A stretch of 64,000 nt of DNA, from contig JAUNCR010000001.1 in NCBI GenBank assembly GCA_030526505.1, positions 1-64,000 of the forward strand, in the 5' to 3' direction. This DNA is from Spirochaetales bacterium (GTDB lineage: Bacteria; Spirochaetota; Spirochaetia; Treponematales; Treponemataceae). Below, piece after piece: positions 8,953 through 17,192 of this stretch. Each line of letters opens with the position of its first letter. The first letter of the stretch is position 1. The position numbers and the translations under genes were made by a program. The notes under the pieces are model-generated. The model had not been told where the DNA came from, ran no database searches, and was given only the letters and a program-made list of their open reading frames with translations.

Positions 8953-10650
8953 TCAATAACCGTCGCTCATGCTGCGGTTAATGTCTCTCTGGAAGAGCTC
9001 TGCGTATGCAAGGCTTCTCTTCTTTAGTTCTTCCTTAAGTTCCTGTGGGAACGGAATGTATCTCCAGAAGATTGCGCGGACTTCCTTATCAAGCTTCTGC
9101 GTACCGTTCGCTTCCTTTGTCATCCAAAGAATGTAATCGTCAATGAAGAACTGCTTGATGTCGCCCTTCATTTTATGTTCTTCAAGATACTGATAGTAAT
9201 GTCCGGTAAGACCGTCGCTCATCCAGTCGAAGGAAGCCTTTTCCTTTGCAACCTGCCAGCGCAAGTCTGCAACGGCTGTAAGGCATGCAGTCTTAAGATC
9301 ACGAGGGTACATTGGAATGCAGATTCTACCGCGGCTGGAAAGTCTGTTGAATCTGTCGAATGGTTCCCAGCAGAAACCTGAATCACCGTAAGATGGGACA
9401 AGCAATGTATAAGGAACAATTCTGTGCGGAATGTTTTTGTGGATGCGGCAGAAACACTGTGGATCAATTGATTCAATCCACTGAAGTTCACGGATTACGT
9501 TTTCACGGAAACCTGTGAACTTATCGATACAGTGGAAGAATTCCCTTGTGAATACAGGGAACTGGTTACCCTGGCGGCCACAAGTCATCTTCTGCATCTG
9601 CCTTAATGTATTCATTTCGCCAAGAATTTCTTCCTTGCCTACGCTTACTTCTTCAACAATTTCACCTGCTTTTGCGTTAAGGCTGTCTTCAATTCCCTTT
9701 GCTTCCTTAAATTCATTAAGGTAGTTTGAAAGCTCCTTATCCACCTTCTGAAGGGAACGGAAAAGATTTGTGATGTCGCTGAACATCTTTCTCTGCAAGT
9801 CTGTATAAGGAGCCTTGTGAGGTTCAAAACCGATGAGTGGTTCGTGAATGAAAAGTTCCTCCATCCTGTTCTTTACCTGTGATTCAAGGGTCTGCCTTTC
9901 TGCTTCCTTTGCATTTAGGAGGCTTTCTGATGTCTGAATCTTACCGCTGTTCTTGCTCTTAAGCTGCTGGAGTCTTGCCTGTTCTGCTCCAGGTCCTTTA
10001 TTGGCACCCTTAACAGGGGCTTCATCTGTTGCAGAAGGCTTCATGTGTCCAAGGGCAATGCTCTTAATCCATTCATCCATATAAAGGACTGGTTCATAAG
10101 TATTGTTCCTGTCAATGGATTTTGCAAACATTGTCTTCTGTTCTGGTGTGGCAAGTGAAGGCAAAAGGATACCGAAACGCATTGCCATTCTCTTGCAGTC
10201 AGGGATTCCCGTGCTTGCCATTTTTGGAGCAAGTGTCCTCAAGAATTCCCAGTATGCAGTTACAATCTGCTGGCGGTAAACGGTCTTGTCTTTCTTGTCC
10301 TGACAGTTAAGGTATTTAACAAGAAGTCCGTGAAGGCGCTGTGAACTCTGTCCTTCACCTGTAAGACATTTTTTGTAGTAGGAAGGATCGTCGTAAACCT
10401 CATTTGGTTCATCATTGAAATATTTTTCAATCGGTCGGAATTCCTTTATGTTAAGGTCAACTTCAGGAATACATCCAATCATCTTTGGTTTGCCGACAGA
10501 GTTTTCCTGTTCTTCAACAAAGCGGCTGAAATCCCTGTTTGAGGAAGTACTCATTAAATCAGTAACATCCTGAGGTTCATATGCCGTGCTGTTTGATTCT
10601 GCCTGTGAAAAAAGGGCTTCAAAAGACTGGTCGTCATCTTCAAATGCCAT
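8953..10650 (-). CDS. Conserved hypothetical protein (unrecognised family)
   Basis: I do not recognise a named domain in this 565-residue protein. It lacks a signal peptide and obvious membrane helices, so it is probably cytoplasmic. The first 60 residues are acidic and low in complexity. Residues about 230-360 are rich in Glu, Lys, Gln and Ala with heptad-like spacing and likely form a coiled coil. The C-terminal 200 residues are rich in aromatic residues and Cys. A ribosome-binding site GGGAG and a promoter TTTACA-18-TATAAT precede the ATG at 10650. It stands alone between convergent and tandem neighbours. It may be a spirochaete-specific housekeeping protein, but nothing here shows its function. 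Confidence 0.8.
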   Translation of the reverse strand: MAFEDDDQSFEALFSQAESNSTAYEPQDVTDLMSTSSNRDFSRFVEEQENSVGKPKMIGCIPEVDLNIKEFRPIEKYFNDEPNEVYDDPSYYKKCLTGEGQSSQRLHGLLVKYLNCQDKKDKTVYRQQIVTAYWEFLRTLAPKMASTGIPDCKRMAMRFGILLPSLATPEQKTMFAKSIDRNNTYEPVLYMDEWIKSIALGHMKPSATDEAPVKGANKGPGAEQARLQQLKSKNSGKIQTSESLLNAKEAERQTLESQVKNRMEELFIHEPLIGFEPHKAPYTDLQRKMFSDITNLFRSLQKVDKELSNYLNEFKEAKGIEDSLNAKAGEIVEEVSVGKEEILGEMNTLRQMQKMTCGRQGNQFPVFTREFFHCIDKFTGFRENVIRELQWIESIDPQCFCRIHKNIPHRIVPYTLLVPSYGDSGFCWEPFDRFNRLSSRGRICIPMYPRDLKTACLTAVADLRWQVAKEKASFDWMSDGLTGHYYQYLEEHKMKGDIKQFFIDDYILWMTKEANGTQKLDKEVRAIFWRYIPFPQELKEELKKRSLAYAELFQRDINRSMSDGY

Positions 10651-10681
10651 TGGTATACTCCCGATACTGTATTATCCTAAT

Positions 10682-10711
10682 ATTATAACACGCGGAAATA
10701 ATAGTTGTAAA
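10682..10711 (-). promoter_or_regulatory. Promoter of the 565-residue hypothetical gene
   Basis: TTTACA (10706-10711) and TATAAT (10682-10687) on the minus strand are 18 bp apart, about 30 bp upstream of the ATG, with GGGAG before the start. Confidence 0.65.
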
Positions 10712-10739
10712 CAAAAGGTTTTATTAGAGATTTTTTTTA

Positions 10740-11753
10740 TCAAAGGTCTCTGACCGACTTGCGTTCCACAAGTTCAGCCTTAACCCTTACGCAGTCGTGA
10801 ACGGGAATTCCAATTAGACGATTCATCAGCATTTCGGAAGAAAGCTTACCGATGGTAATCCTGTTCTGTTTGAATGTGGTTAAGGAAGGCGTAATGAATT
10901 CGGAAGCCTGTTCGTCATCAAAACCGATGATGGAAACCTGGTCCGGCATTCTTACATTTATAGATTCCAGATATTCCATGGCACCGAAAGCCATGTTGTC
11001 GTTTGCTACGAATACCGCCGTGATTTCCGGATTTTTTTCGTAAAGCCTTTTCATTGCTTCATATCCAGATTCTCTTGTCCACTTTGAGCAGTATTCAATG
11101 TTGTTTTCGCTGAATTCAATTCCTGCTTCAGAAATTGCCTTCTTAAGTCCTTCAAGCCTTTCTTTTGCAGCAAGATTATATTCGGTGAAGGAGCCCGAAA
11201 TGTATCCAATCTTCCTGTGTTTTTTTTCAATGAAATATTTTCCTGCCCTGTAGCCTGCATCAACATTTGCAGTAACAACCGAAGGAACTCCAGGAATCAG
11301 GTAGTTGATTGAAACGCAAGGAATGTCCGAATTTGCAAGTTCCATCAGGTCTTCATCAACGCTAAGTGGATTGATGATCATTACTGCATCCACATTCCTA
11401 TGGTGGCAGTGTTCAAGATAGGAGCGTTTTTTTGCAAGGAGTGACCGAGACAGAAAAATCAGGTCGTAACCGGAATTTTCCATCTCGGTTCTAATCGTAT
11501 TCATGATACCGCCAAAGAGAGGATGTTCAAAACCGCGCTGCATGTCTGCGTCTTCAAAAATCACGCCTACAAGGTATGACTTTTTTGTAGTGAGAGAACG
11601 AGCCGCCATGTTTGGTTTGTAACCGAGTGCTTCAGCCGCCTTAAGGATCTTGTCCCTGGTCTTTACGCTGAGGCCTCCTGTTCCATTCAGTGCCTTGGAA
11701 ATTGTAGGAGCCGAATATCCTGTTTCCCTGGCAATATCATAAATCGTTACCAT
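10740..11753 (-). CDS. LacI-family transcriptional regulator of the xylo-oligosaccharide locus
   Basis: The 337-residue protein has an N-terminal LacI helix-turn-helix and hinge (residues 2-60: TIYDIARETGYSAPTISKAL, then LGYKPNMAARSL). A periplasmic-binding-protein-like effector domain follows (about 62-335; VFVANDNMAFGAMEYL and IIGFDDEQASEFITPSLTT). Such proteins repress sugar genes and release DNA on binding the sugar. It is the last gene of the locus, 9 nt after the GH43 xylosidase. Two sites sharing 11 bp (GGCAACCGGTT) lie at the promoter of the binding-protein gene and inside the GH43 gene and are candidate operators. The inducer is probably a xylo-oligosaccharide or xylose (inference). 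Confidence 0.92.
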   Translation of the reverse strand: MVTIYDIARETGYSAPTISKALNGTGGLSVKTRDKILKAAEALGYKPNMAARSLTTKKSYLVGVIFEDADMQRGFEHPLFGGIMNTIRTEMENSGYDLIFLSRSLLAKKRSYLEHCHHRNVDAVMIINPLSVDEDLMELANSDIPCVSINYLIPGVPSVVTANVDAGYRAGKYFIEKKHRKIGYISGSFTEYNLAAKERLEGLKKAISEAGIEFSENNIEYCSKWTRESGYEAMKRLYEKNPEITAVFVANDNMAFGAMEYLESINVRMPDQVSIIGFDDEQASEFITPSLTTFKQNRITIGKLSSEMLMNRLIGIPVHDCVRVKAELVERKSVRDL

Positions 11754-11762
11754 TTGCTTGCC

Positions 11763-13364
11763 TTATACTCTTTTGTAAACAAAGTATTCAAAGTCAGCTG
11801 GATTTTCATACTGAACCATATCGGCACAGTACATTCCAACGAAAGCACCTGTGAATCCCTGTCCACCGTATTCGTCCGAAAGCTTTGTAGCATCAAGCAA
11901 TGGCCTCATCTGGCGGAAGTTTACGCCGTCCTGTGACCACCAGAAGAATCCCTTCTTGCCTTCAACCTTAAGCTTGATCCATACAGGCTTGTTGTCTTCT
12001 ATTGGGATTTCTACTTCACGGATGAATCCTTCCGGCATGATTGTCATTACATTGAGAACCTTGCCTAGCTTTTCATCGTGGGTAACAACACAAAGGTACT
12101 GTGTCTGTTCGTCGTAGCGGTAAACCATTCCCGCAAAGTGCTGGAAGTTTGTTGGATTGAATTCAAGCTTTGTTTCTGCTTCAAAGTTAAAGTCTGTCTG
12201 GCGGCGAGCAACAAGCCCCTGGTCAAAAGTAGAAACAGGAGACTGTCCTCCGTGAATTCTAAGCCAACCCGGTCTTTCCTTTGTGCTGAATCTTTCTTCA
12301 GTCATTGGGACGCGGAGTGTCTTGAAATCAAGTTTCCAGTTGTCATTGTCGAAAGTATATTTTTCTGCAGGGTGAATTGCACCGTGTCCTGGGAGAACTT
12401 CACCATCGCCTTCAACTTCAATGTATTCTGGCGGGAAGTTCTGGAGCGAACCGTCCGGCTGCTTAACGAATGGCCAGCCATCCTTCCATTCAAGTTCTGC
12501 AATACCAGTTTCACGACCAAGGATACATCTTTCTGTTCCTTCTACAGGACGACCGCAAAGGTATACAAGGTAATCCTTCTTTCCGTCCGGGCTCTTGCAC
12601 ATTGCACCGTGTCCAGCGCGCTGCAACCAGATTTCATCGTGTCCGTAAGAAGAGATCAATGGGTTGCAAGGATGAACTTCGTATGGACCTGTAATTGACT
12701 TTGACCTTCCGCAGCTGATTGCGTGTTCATAGCAAGTACCGCCTTCAGCAGCAAAGATGTAGTAGTAACCGTCCCTCTTGTAAAGGTGTGGTCCTTCAAC
12801 AAGACCAATGTCTGTTCCGCGGAAAATCTTGTGTACAGGACCTACAAGTTTCTTCTGCTTTGCATCGTATTCCTGCAAAAGGATTCCCGAGAACTGGCGA
12901 GGACCAAGCTGGCGGTAATCCCATTCCATATTGATGTACCAGTGCTTTCCATCATCATCGTGGAACATTGAAGCATCAAATCCGCTTGCATTCATGAATA
13001 CAGGATCTGACCAAGGTCCTTCGATTGAAGGTGCAGTTGTAAGGTAGTTTGGACAGTCCTTCCAAGGACCATCGTTCCAGCTACGAACATTTGTATAAAT
13101 CAAATAGAAAAGTTTTTCAGATTCACAGTAAGTAAGACATGGGGCCCAAATACCACAGGAAGCCTTGTTTCCTGCCATGTCCAAAAGAGTTTTTGTCTGT
13201 AACGGTGAGGCAACCGGTTGCCAATTTATCAAATTTTTTGACCTATGAAGCTCTACGCCAGGAAACCACTCAAAAGTAGAATTTGCAATATAGCATTCAC
13301 CGTTAGCATTAACGATGGATGGATCTGCGTGAAAACCAGAAAGTATTGGATTATAAATCTTCAT
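11763..13364 (-). CDS. GH43 beta-xylosidase / alpha-arabinofuranosidase
   Basis: The 533-residue enzyme closely follows the plan of Selenomonas ruminantium beta-xylosidase (GH43 subfamily 11): an N-terminal five-bladed propeller and a C-terminal beta-sandwich. The catalytic triad can be read as D14 (GFHADPSI), D130 (SGFDASMFHDDDG) and E190 (GLVEGPHLY). The C-terminal half carries FEAETKLEFNPTNFQHFAGM and FTGAFVGMYC, typical of the accessory domain. There is no signal peptide, so it should hydrolyse imported xylo-oligosaccharides inside the cell to xylose, with possible arabinofuranosidase side activity. A GGAG ribosome-binding site precedes the ATG. A terminator separates it from the permease gene upstream. 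A 14-bp palindrome inside its 5' end may be an operator. Confidence 0.93.
   Translation of the reverse strand: MKIYNPILSGFHADPSIVNANGECYIANSTFEWFPGVELHRSKNLINWQPVASPLQTKTLLDMAGNKASCGIWAPCLTYCESEKLFYLIYTNVRSWNDGPWKDCPNYLTTAPSIEGPWSDPVFMNASGFDASMFHDDDGKHWYINMEWDYRQLGPRQFSGILLQEYDAKQKKLVGPVHKIFRGTDIGLVEGPHLYKRDGYYYIFAAEGGTCYEHAISCGRSKSITGPYEVHPCNPLISSYGHDEIWLQRAGHGAMCKSPDGKKDYLVYLCGRPVEGTERCILGRETGIAELEWKDGWPFVKQPDGSLQNFPPEYIEVEGDGEVLPGHGAIHPAEKYTFDNDNWKLDFKTLRVPMTEERFSTKERPGWLRIHGGQSPVSTFDQGLVARRQTDFNFEAETKLEFNPTNFQHFAGMVYRYDEQTQYLCVVTHDEKLGKVLNVMTIMPEGFIREVEIPIEDNKPVWIKLKVEGKKGFFWWSQDGVNFRQMRPLLDATKLSDEYGGQGFTGAFVGMYCADMVQYENPADFEYFVYKRV
13209..13222. promoter_or_regulatory. Candidate LacI-family operator inside GH43 gene
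   Basis: The perfect 14-bp palindrome GGCAACCGGTTGCC lies about 150 bp into the GH43 coding sequence. Eleven bases are identical to the site at the binding-protein promoter. It could work as an auxiliary or roadblock operator. Confidence 0.5.
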
Positions 13365-13394
13365 TGTTTTAACTCCAAAAATAAACTTTTTATG

Positions 13395-13430
13395 AAAAAA
13401 AAAGCAGGGTTTCCAGTCCGGAAACCCTGC
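13395..13430 (-). terminator. Intrinsic terminator between permease and GH43 genes
   Basis: On the minus strand an 11-bp stem (GCAGGGTTTCC with its complement, 5-nt loop) is followed by nine T residues. It should end or reduce transcription from the ABC importer genes into GH43. Confidence 0.88.
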
Positions 13431-13443
13431 TGCAAAATTAGGA

Positions 13444-14286
13444 CTATTCCTTTACAGAACCCATTGTAATTCCGGAAATGATGTATCTAGACATCAAAGC
13501 GTAGAATACGAGGATTGGGATAAGGGAAATTGCAACACCGAGGTAGATTGAACCGTATTCTGTACGGTAGATATCACCACGAAGTGTCTGAACAAGCATA
13601 GGAAGTGTATACTTCTTCTGGTCTGAAAGAAGAACGAATGGTGTCATGAAGTTGTTCCATGAACCAACGAATGCGAAGATACACTGTGCTGCAAGAGCTG
13701 GAACCATGATTGGAAGAATAACGATGTTGAAGATCATGAATTCACCTGCACCGTCGATACGACCTGCATCGATAAGTTCAAATGAAAGGATAGATTCCAT
13801 ATACTGCTTGATGAACAATACAGTACCTGCAGATGCGATTGTTGGAACAATCAAAGGTATGAAACTGTTTGTAAGGTGACACTTAGCCATGAACTGGTAG
13901 AAACCAATGAATGAAAGTGTACCTGGAATCATGATAACAACAAGGATGAATGCCCAGAGGAAATTGCGACCCTTGAACTTGTATACATGAAGCGCATAGG
14001 CTGTAAGTGTTGAGAAGTAAACACCAAGCACTGTACTACATACAGAAATGAAAGCACTGTTGCTGAAACCCTGCCAAATCTGGAAGTTACGGCTAGTAAG
14101 GTTCTTCCAGTTTGTCATTGTGTTTCCGCCAGGAAGGAACGAAAGTCCTTCGTTAATCTGTGCATTAGAACGAGTTGCGTTGATAAGCATCAAGTAGATT
14201 GGAACAACAGCAACAATTGTAAAGAAAATCATGAGAACATAAATTATTGATCTCTTGGCGGTAAGGGATGCTCTATCGCTTTTCAT
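13444..14286 (-). CDS. Sugar ABC transporter permease (MalG/AraQ type)
   Basis: The 280-residue inner-membrane protein has six membrane helices. The conserved EAA loop is near residues 175-200 (LSFELIDAGRIDGAGEFMIFNIVILPIM), the site that contacts the ATPase subunit. It belongs to the carbohydrate-uptake-1 permease family and pairs with the permease encoded just upstream, whose stop overlaps its start by 4 bp (ATGA). With the binding protein it should import xylo-oligosaccharides. No ATPase gene is nearby, so a shared MsmX-type ATPase encoded elsewhere is likely. Confidence 0.93.
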   Translation of the reverse strand: MKSDRASLTAKRSIIYVLMIFFTIVAVVPIYLMLINATRSNAQINEGLSFLPGGNTMTNWKNLTSRNFQIWQGFSNSAFISVCSTVLGVYFSTLTAYALHVYKFKGRNFLWAFILVVIMIPGTLSFIGFYQFMAKCHLTNSFIPLIVPTIASAGTVLFIKQYMESILSFELIDAGRIDGAGEFMIFNIVILPIMVPALAAQCIFAFVGSWNNFMTPFVLLSDQKKYTLPMLVQTLRGDIYRTEYGSIYLGVAISLIPILVFYALMSRYIISGITMGSVKE

Positions 14287-15419
14287 CTATTTGTCCTCCT
14301 TTTTTCATACATGTAGTGGTGCAATGCTACTACAGCAACACCAATATAACCGAAGCCAAGCATGAAGATGAACATTCTTGTAATCATATAAAGACCGAAG
14401 CCAACAATGATGAAGATCAACATAAGCAAGAGGTACCACCACTGGTTGAACTTGTGTTCCTTAATCATCTGGTTAATCATTGTAGCAAGGAGAATAGTAA
14501 TTATGAATACGCCGATAGCGATTGCTGCAGCATAAGCATAATCTGTTGTTCCCTGGAAGCCCATGTTATAGAGGTAAACACCCATTGTTCTGATTGCGTA
14601 GCGTGGACCACCGCGCATATCTGTAAGAAGGAATGGGATTTCGAAGAGCTGCATACCACCAATCATTGATGTAACGAGGAGGTAGAGCATCATTGGGCGA
14701 AGCAATGGAATTGTGATCAACCAAGTCTGCTGTCTCTGGTTTGCACCGTCAACGATTGCAGCTTCGTAAAGTGAAGGAGAAATACTTGTGATACCTGCCA
14801 TAAGCATGATCAAAGTATGTCCACACCACATCCACCACTGGATGAATGCAACGATGATTCTTGGAACCCAGTCAATAAGGTAATCCTTATCTGGAGTTAC
14901 ATTCATACGGAAAAAGTTGAAACCACGGAGAACTTCCTGGCCGTCAACAATTTCAGTAGCCCATATATTCAAGGTACCAGTAAGGAACTGGTTAACAGGA
15001 CCGATTGGGTATGCAAACAAACTGCGGAACAAAATAGCAATAGAAGCTGTTGTAAGCAAGTTTGGCATGTAGAATACGGCTCTGAATGTACCTTTACATT
15101 TCAAATTCAAACGCAAATCTGTAAACCAGATTGCAAAAATAAGAGCAATACTAAGCTGAGGGGCAAAGTTAAGTCCCCACATACAGAAAGTATTGTAAAC
15201 AGCATCCCAGAAGTACTTGTCAGTAACAAGTCTCTTAAAGTTTTCAAGACCAACAAAGCCCATATCTGTCTTGAATCCCTTAATGTCGCTGAAACCGAGC
15301 ATAAGGGTATAGATTACAGGCCAAAACTGGAAAGCTGCATAAACCAGGATAAAAGGCAGAACAAAGAAGTATCCTGCTCTGTTCATTCTTGTTTCTATTC
15401 CGGATTTTTTCTTCATCAA
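14283..15419 (-). CDS. Sugar ABC transporter permease (MalF/LplB type) with extra C-terminal helices
   Basis: The 378-residue permease has the usual six helices and an EAA loop (SLYEAAIVDGANQRQQTW, near 214-231). The periplasmic loop after helix 3 is enlarged (residues about 125-185). Family members are commonly near 300 residues. Here a further 60 residues at the C-terminus include two hydrophobic segments (WWYLLLMLIFIIVGFGLYM and FIFMLGFGYIGVAVVAL). These would add two membrane spans; their role is unknown. The gene overlaps the following permease by 4 bp and lies about 95 nt after the binding-protein gene, across an attenuating terminator. Confidence 0.9.
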   Translation of the reverse strand: MMKKKSGIETRMNRAGYFFVLPFILVYAAFQFWPVIYTLMLGFSDIKGFKTDMGFVGLENFKRLVTDKYFWDAVYNTFCMWGLNFAPQLSIALIFAIWFTDLRLNLKCKGTFRAVFYMPNLLTTASIAILFRSLFAYPIGPVNQFLTGTLNIWATEIVDGQEVLRGFNFFRMNVTPDKDYLIDWVPRIIVAFIQWWMWCGHTLIMLMAGITSISPSLYEAAIVDGANQRQQTWLITIPLLRPMMLYLLVTSMIGGMQLFEIPFLLTDMRGGPRYAIRTMGVYLYNMGFQGTTDYAYAAAIAIGVFIITILLATMINQMIKEHKFNQWWYLLLMLIFIIVGFGLYMITRMFIFMLGFGYIGVAVVALHHYMYEKRRTNR

Positions 15420-15450
15420 AGCACCTCACAAATTCCGGCAGAAACCGGAC

Positions 15451-15495
15451 AAAAAAAAACCTAATATGGCCGTCTTTTCAGGCGACCATATCAGG
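15451..15495 (-). terminator. Intrinsic terminator/attenuator after the binding-protein gene
   Basis: On the minus strand a 15-bp stem with a few G-T pairs (arms 15481-15495 and 15460-15474) is followed by nine T residues. It probably allows partial read-through, so that more binding protein than permease is made. Confidence 0.85.
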
Positions 15496-15513
15496 TATTA
15501 AACACTAATCAAA

Positions 15514-16812
15514 TTAGTTAGCAAGTGAAAGCTGTGCAGCACACTGTTCCTTAAAGTCAGCGATTGCCTGTTCCATTGTCTTTTCACCGTTTACATAAGC
15601 ACCTACAGCTTCGCCGAAGATTCCTTCAACAGCCTGGTCTGTACCCTGTGAGAGCTTTCCGTTAACAGACTTTGCCATTTCAGCAAATTCTGCGTAGTGG
15701 TTCTGTCCACCAAGGAATGCTTCAGAGAAGTTGTCCTTAATCTTTGCAACAACCTTAGCGTTAGAAACAACGTCACCTGTATCGCGTGCCCAGCTTTCAA
15801 GGAATGTGTCGTCTGTAGCAACGTACTTGATGAGTTCCTTAGCTGCATTTGGGTTCTTTGTCTTTGCCCATGCACCTACCCATGTACCACCCCAGCGGTA
15901 TCCAACTGGACCAGCACACATTGCCCAGTCACCTGCTGTGTCTGGAGCGTTTGTCTTAAGAACGTAGTGGAGACCCCATGTTGGGAGGAAGTAAGAGAAT
16001 ACTTCCTTTGTGTTTCCTGATTCATCAGCGAGAACACCCTTCATACCAGCGAACCAACCTTCTGACCACTGACCAACACGACCTTCAAGACCACGGTCCT
16101 TAAGTGTCTTACACATTTCCATGTATTCGATTGCCTTTGGATCTATAACGAGCTTGTTGTTTACTACCCATGGATCCTTGCGTCCAGAAAGGAATGGCTT
16201 GTTAAGGTCACCTGTAGAAGATACGATGTAGCAGTTTCCGTTTGACTTGTTCTTGAGGAGTTCTGCTGTTTCAAGGAACTTGTCCCAGTTAGCGAGAGCC
16301 TTCTGAACTTCTGCTGGTTCATCTGTACCGAGGTACTTCTTTGCAAGTGAGCGGCGGTAGAATACAGCACCTGGTGTTACCTGCCATGAGAGACCGTAAA
16401 CCTTTCCGTTGTATGTACCAACTTCTGCTGGGTAAGCAATCATCTTGTCTTTGATTTCGTTGTATACGTCTGTGAGATCAAGGAGAAGTCCTGATTCAAC
16501 ATACTTGCGAACGAATGCGTCTTCGAGAGCGAAAACGTCTGGACATCCTGAACCAGATGCGAGAACTGGGTCAAGCTTGTTTGGGAACTGGTCTGTTGGT
16601 GTGAGTGAGTATTCGACTTCATACTTACCCTTGAAGCGACCATCTTCCTGGAAATACTTTGTGATCATTCCGTCCAATTCATCTGTGAATGACCATACTA
16701 CGAGCTTGTTGCTTGCATCCTTACCAGCTGATGCTCCGTCTTTCTTTGCACATCCTACGAGTGCAAGTGATGCACATGCTACTGCAGCAGCAACTGCAAC
16801 CAATTTCTTCAT
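15514..16812 (-). CDS. Sugar ABC transporter substrate-binding lipoprotein
   Basis: The 432-residue protein starts with a lipoprotein signal peptide ending in the lipobox LVGC, with Cys21 as the lipidated residue. The mature part is a family 1 extracellular solute-binding protein (VWSFTDELDGMITKYF near the start; WGGTWVGAWAKTKNPNAAKELIKY near 295-320). Several Trp and aromatic residues would stack on sugar rings. As first gene of the importer operon beside a GH43 xylosidase, its ligand is probably a xylo-oligosaccharide (inference). The promoter is near consensus with an operator-like palindrome at +1, and a strong AGGAGG ribosome-binding site precedes the ATG. Confidence 0.93.
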   Translation of the reverse strand: MKKLVAVAAAVACASLALVGCAKKDGASAGKDASNKLVVWSFTDELDGMITKYFQEDGRFKGKYEVEYSLTPTDQFPNKLDPVLASGSGCPDVFALEDAFVRKYVESGLLLDLTDVYNEIKDKMIAYPAEVGTYNGKVYGLSWQVTPGAVFYRRSLAKKYLGTDEPAEVQKALANWDKFLETAELLKNKSNGNCYIVSSTGDLNKPFLSGRKDPWVVNNKLVIDPKAIEYMEMCKTLKDRGLEGRVGQWSEGWFAGMKGVLADESGNTKEVFSYFLPTWGLHYVLKTNAPDTAGDWAMCAGPVGYRWGGTWVGAWAKTKNPNAAKELIKYVATDDTFLESWARDTGDVVSNAKVVAKIKDNFSEAFLGGQNHYAEFAEMAKSVNGKLSQGTDQAVEGIFGEAVGAYVNGEKTMEQAIADFKEQCAAQLSLAN

Positions 16813-16922
16813 ACGTTCCTCCTATTAGTTATGCATATGAAAATATTACATCGGACTCCACTTTTTTTTAAATTTAATTAGGAACCCGAGGGTTAAGATT
16901 TAAAATCCGGAAGTCCATAGGG

Positions 16923-16934
16923 GCAACCGGTTTC
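16923..16934. promoter_or_regulatory. Candidate LacI-family operator at the importer promoter
   Basis: GCAACCGGTTTC is centred on the 8-bp palindrome AACCGGTT and lies at about +1 to +12 of the predicted transcript, a classic repressor position. It shares 11 bp with the palindrome inside the GH43 gene. Confidence 0.65.
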
Positions 16935-16941
16935 AAATATT

Positions 16942-16970
16942 AGTATAAGTCCCCGATATTAAATTGTCAA
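16942..16970 (-). promoter_or_regulatory. Promoter of the ABC importer operon
   Basis: On the minus strand TTGACA (16965-16970) and TATACT (16942-16947) are separated by exactly 17 bp. It gives an untranslated leader of about 120 nt. The rest of the 380-nt gap to the GH94 gene is AT-rich and holds that gene's weaker promoter. Confidence 0.8.
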
Positions 16971-17134
16971 ACAAATTCTTGTCAAAAATACCATTCTAAA
17001 GTGAAAATTCTCCAATTTATTACATCTTTGGAAGATTTCCATAAAAATTCACAAAATTTCTAATATTTTCAATAGAAGAATTCTTTTCATATTGCTAACT
17101 TTTAGTTGTTGCCTGCATTTTTACAATAATAATG

Positions 17135-17162
17135 TAGACAAATGGAAAATTTTCTGTATATT
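17135..17162 (+). promoter_or_regulatory. Possible promoter of the GH94 gene
   Basis: TAGACA and TATATT are spaced 16 bp apart, with the start codon about 30 nt downstream behind an AAGGAG ribosome-binding site. The match is moderate. Confidence 0.45.
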
Positions 17163-17192
17163 GAAAGAATAAAACAATGAAAGGAGTTCAGA

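Noticed and set aside
14817-15464. 215-codon open frame antisense to the MalF-type permease
   Set aside because: It is a complement-strand shadow of a clear permease gene and has no protein features of its own.
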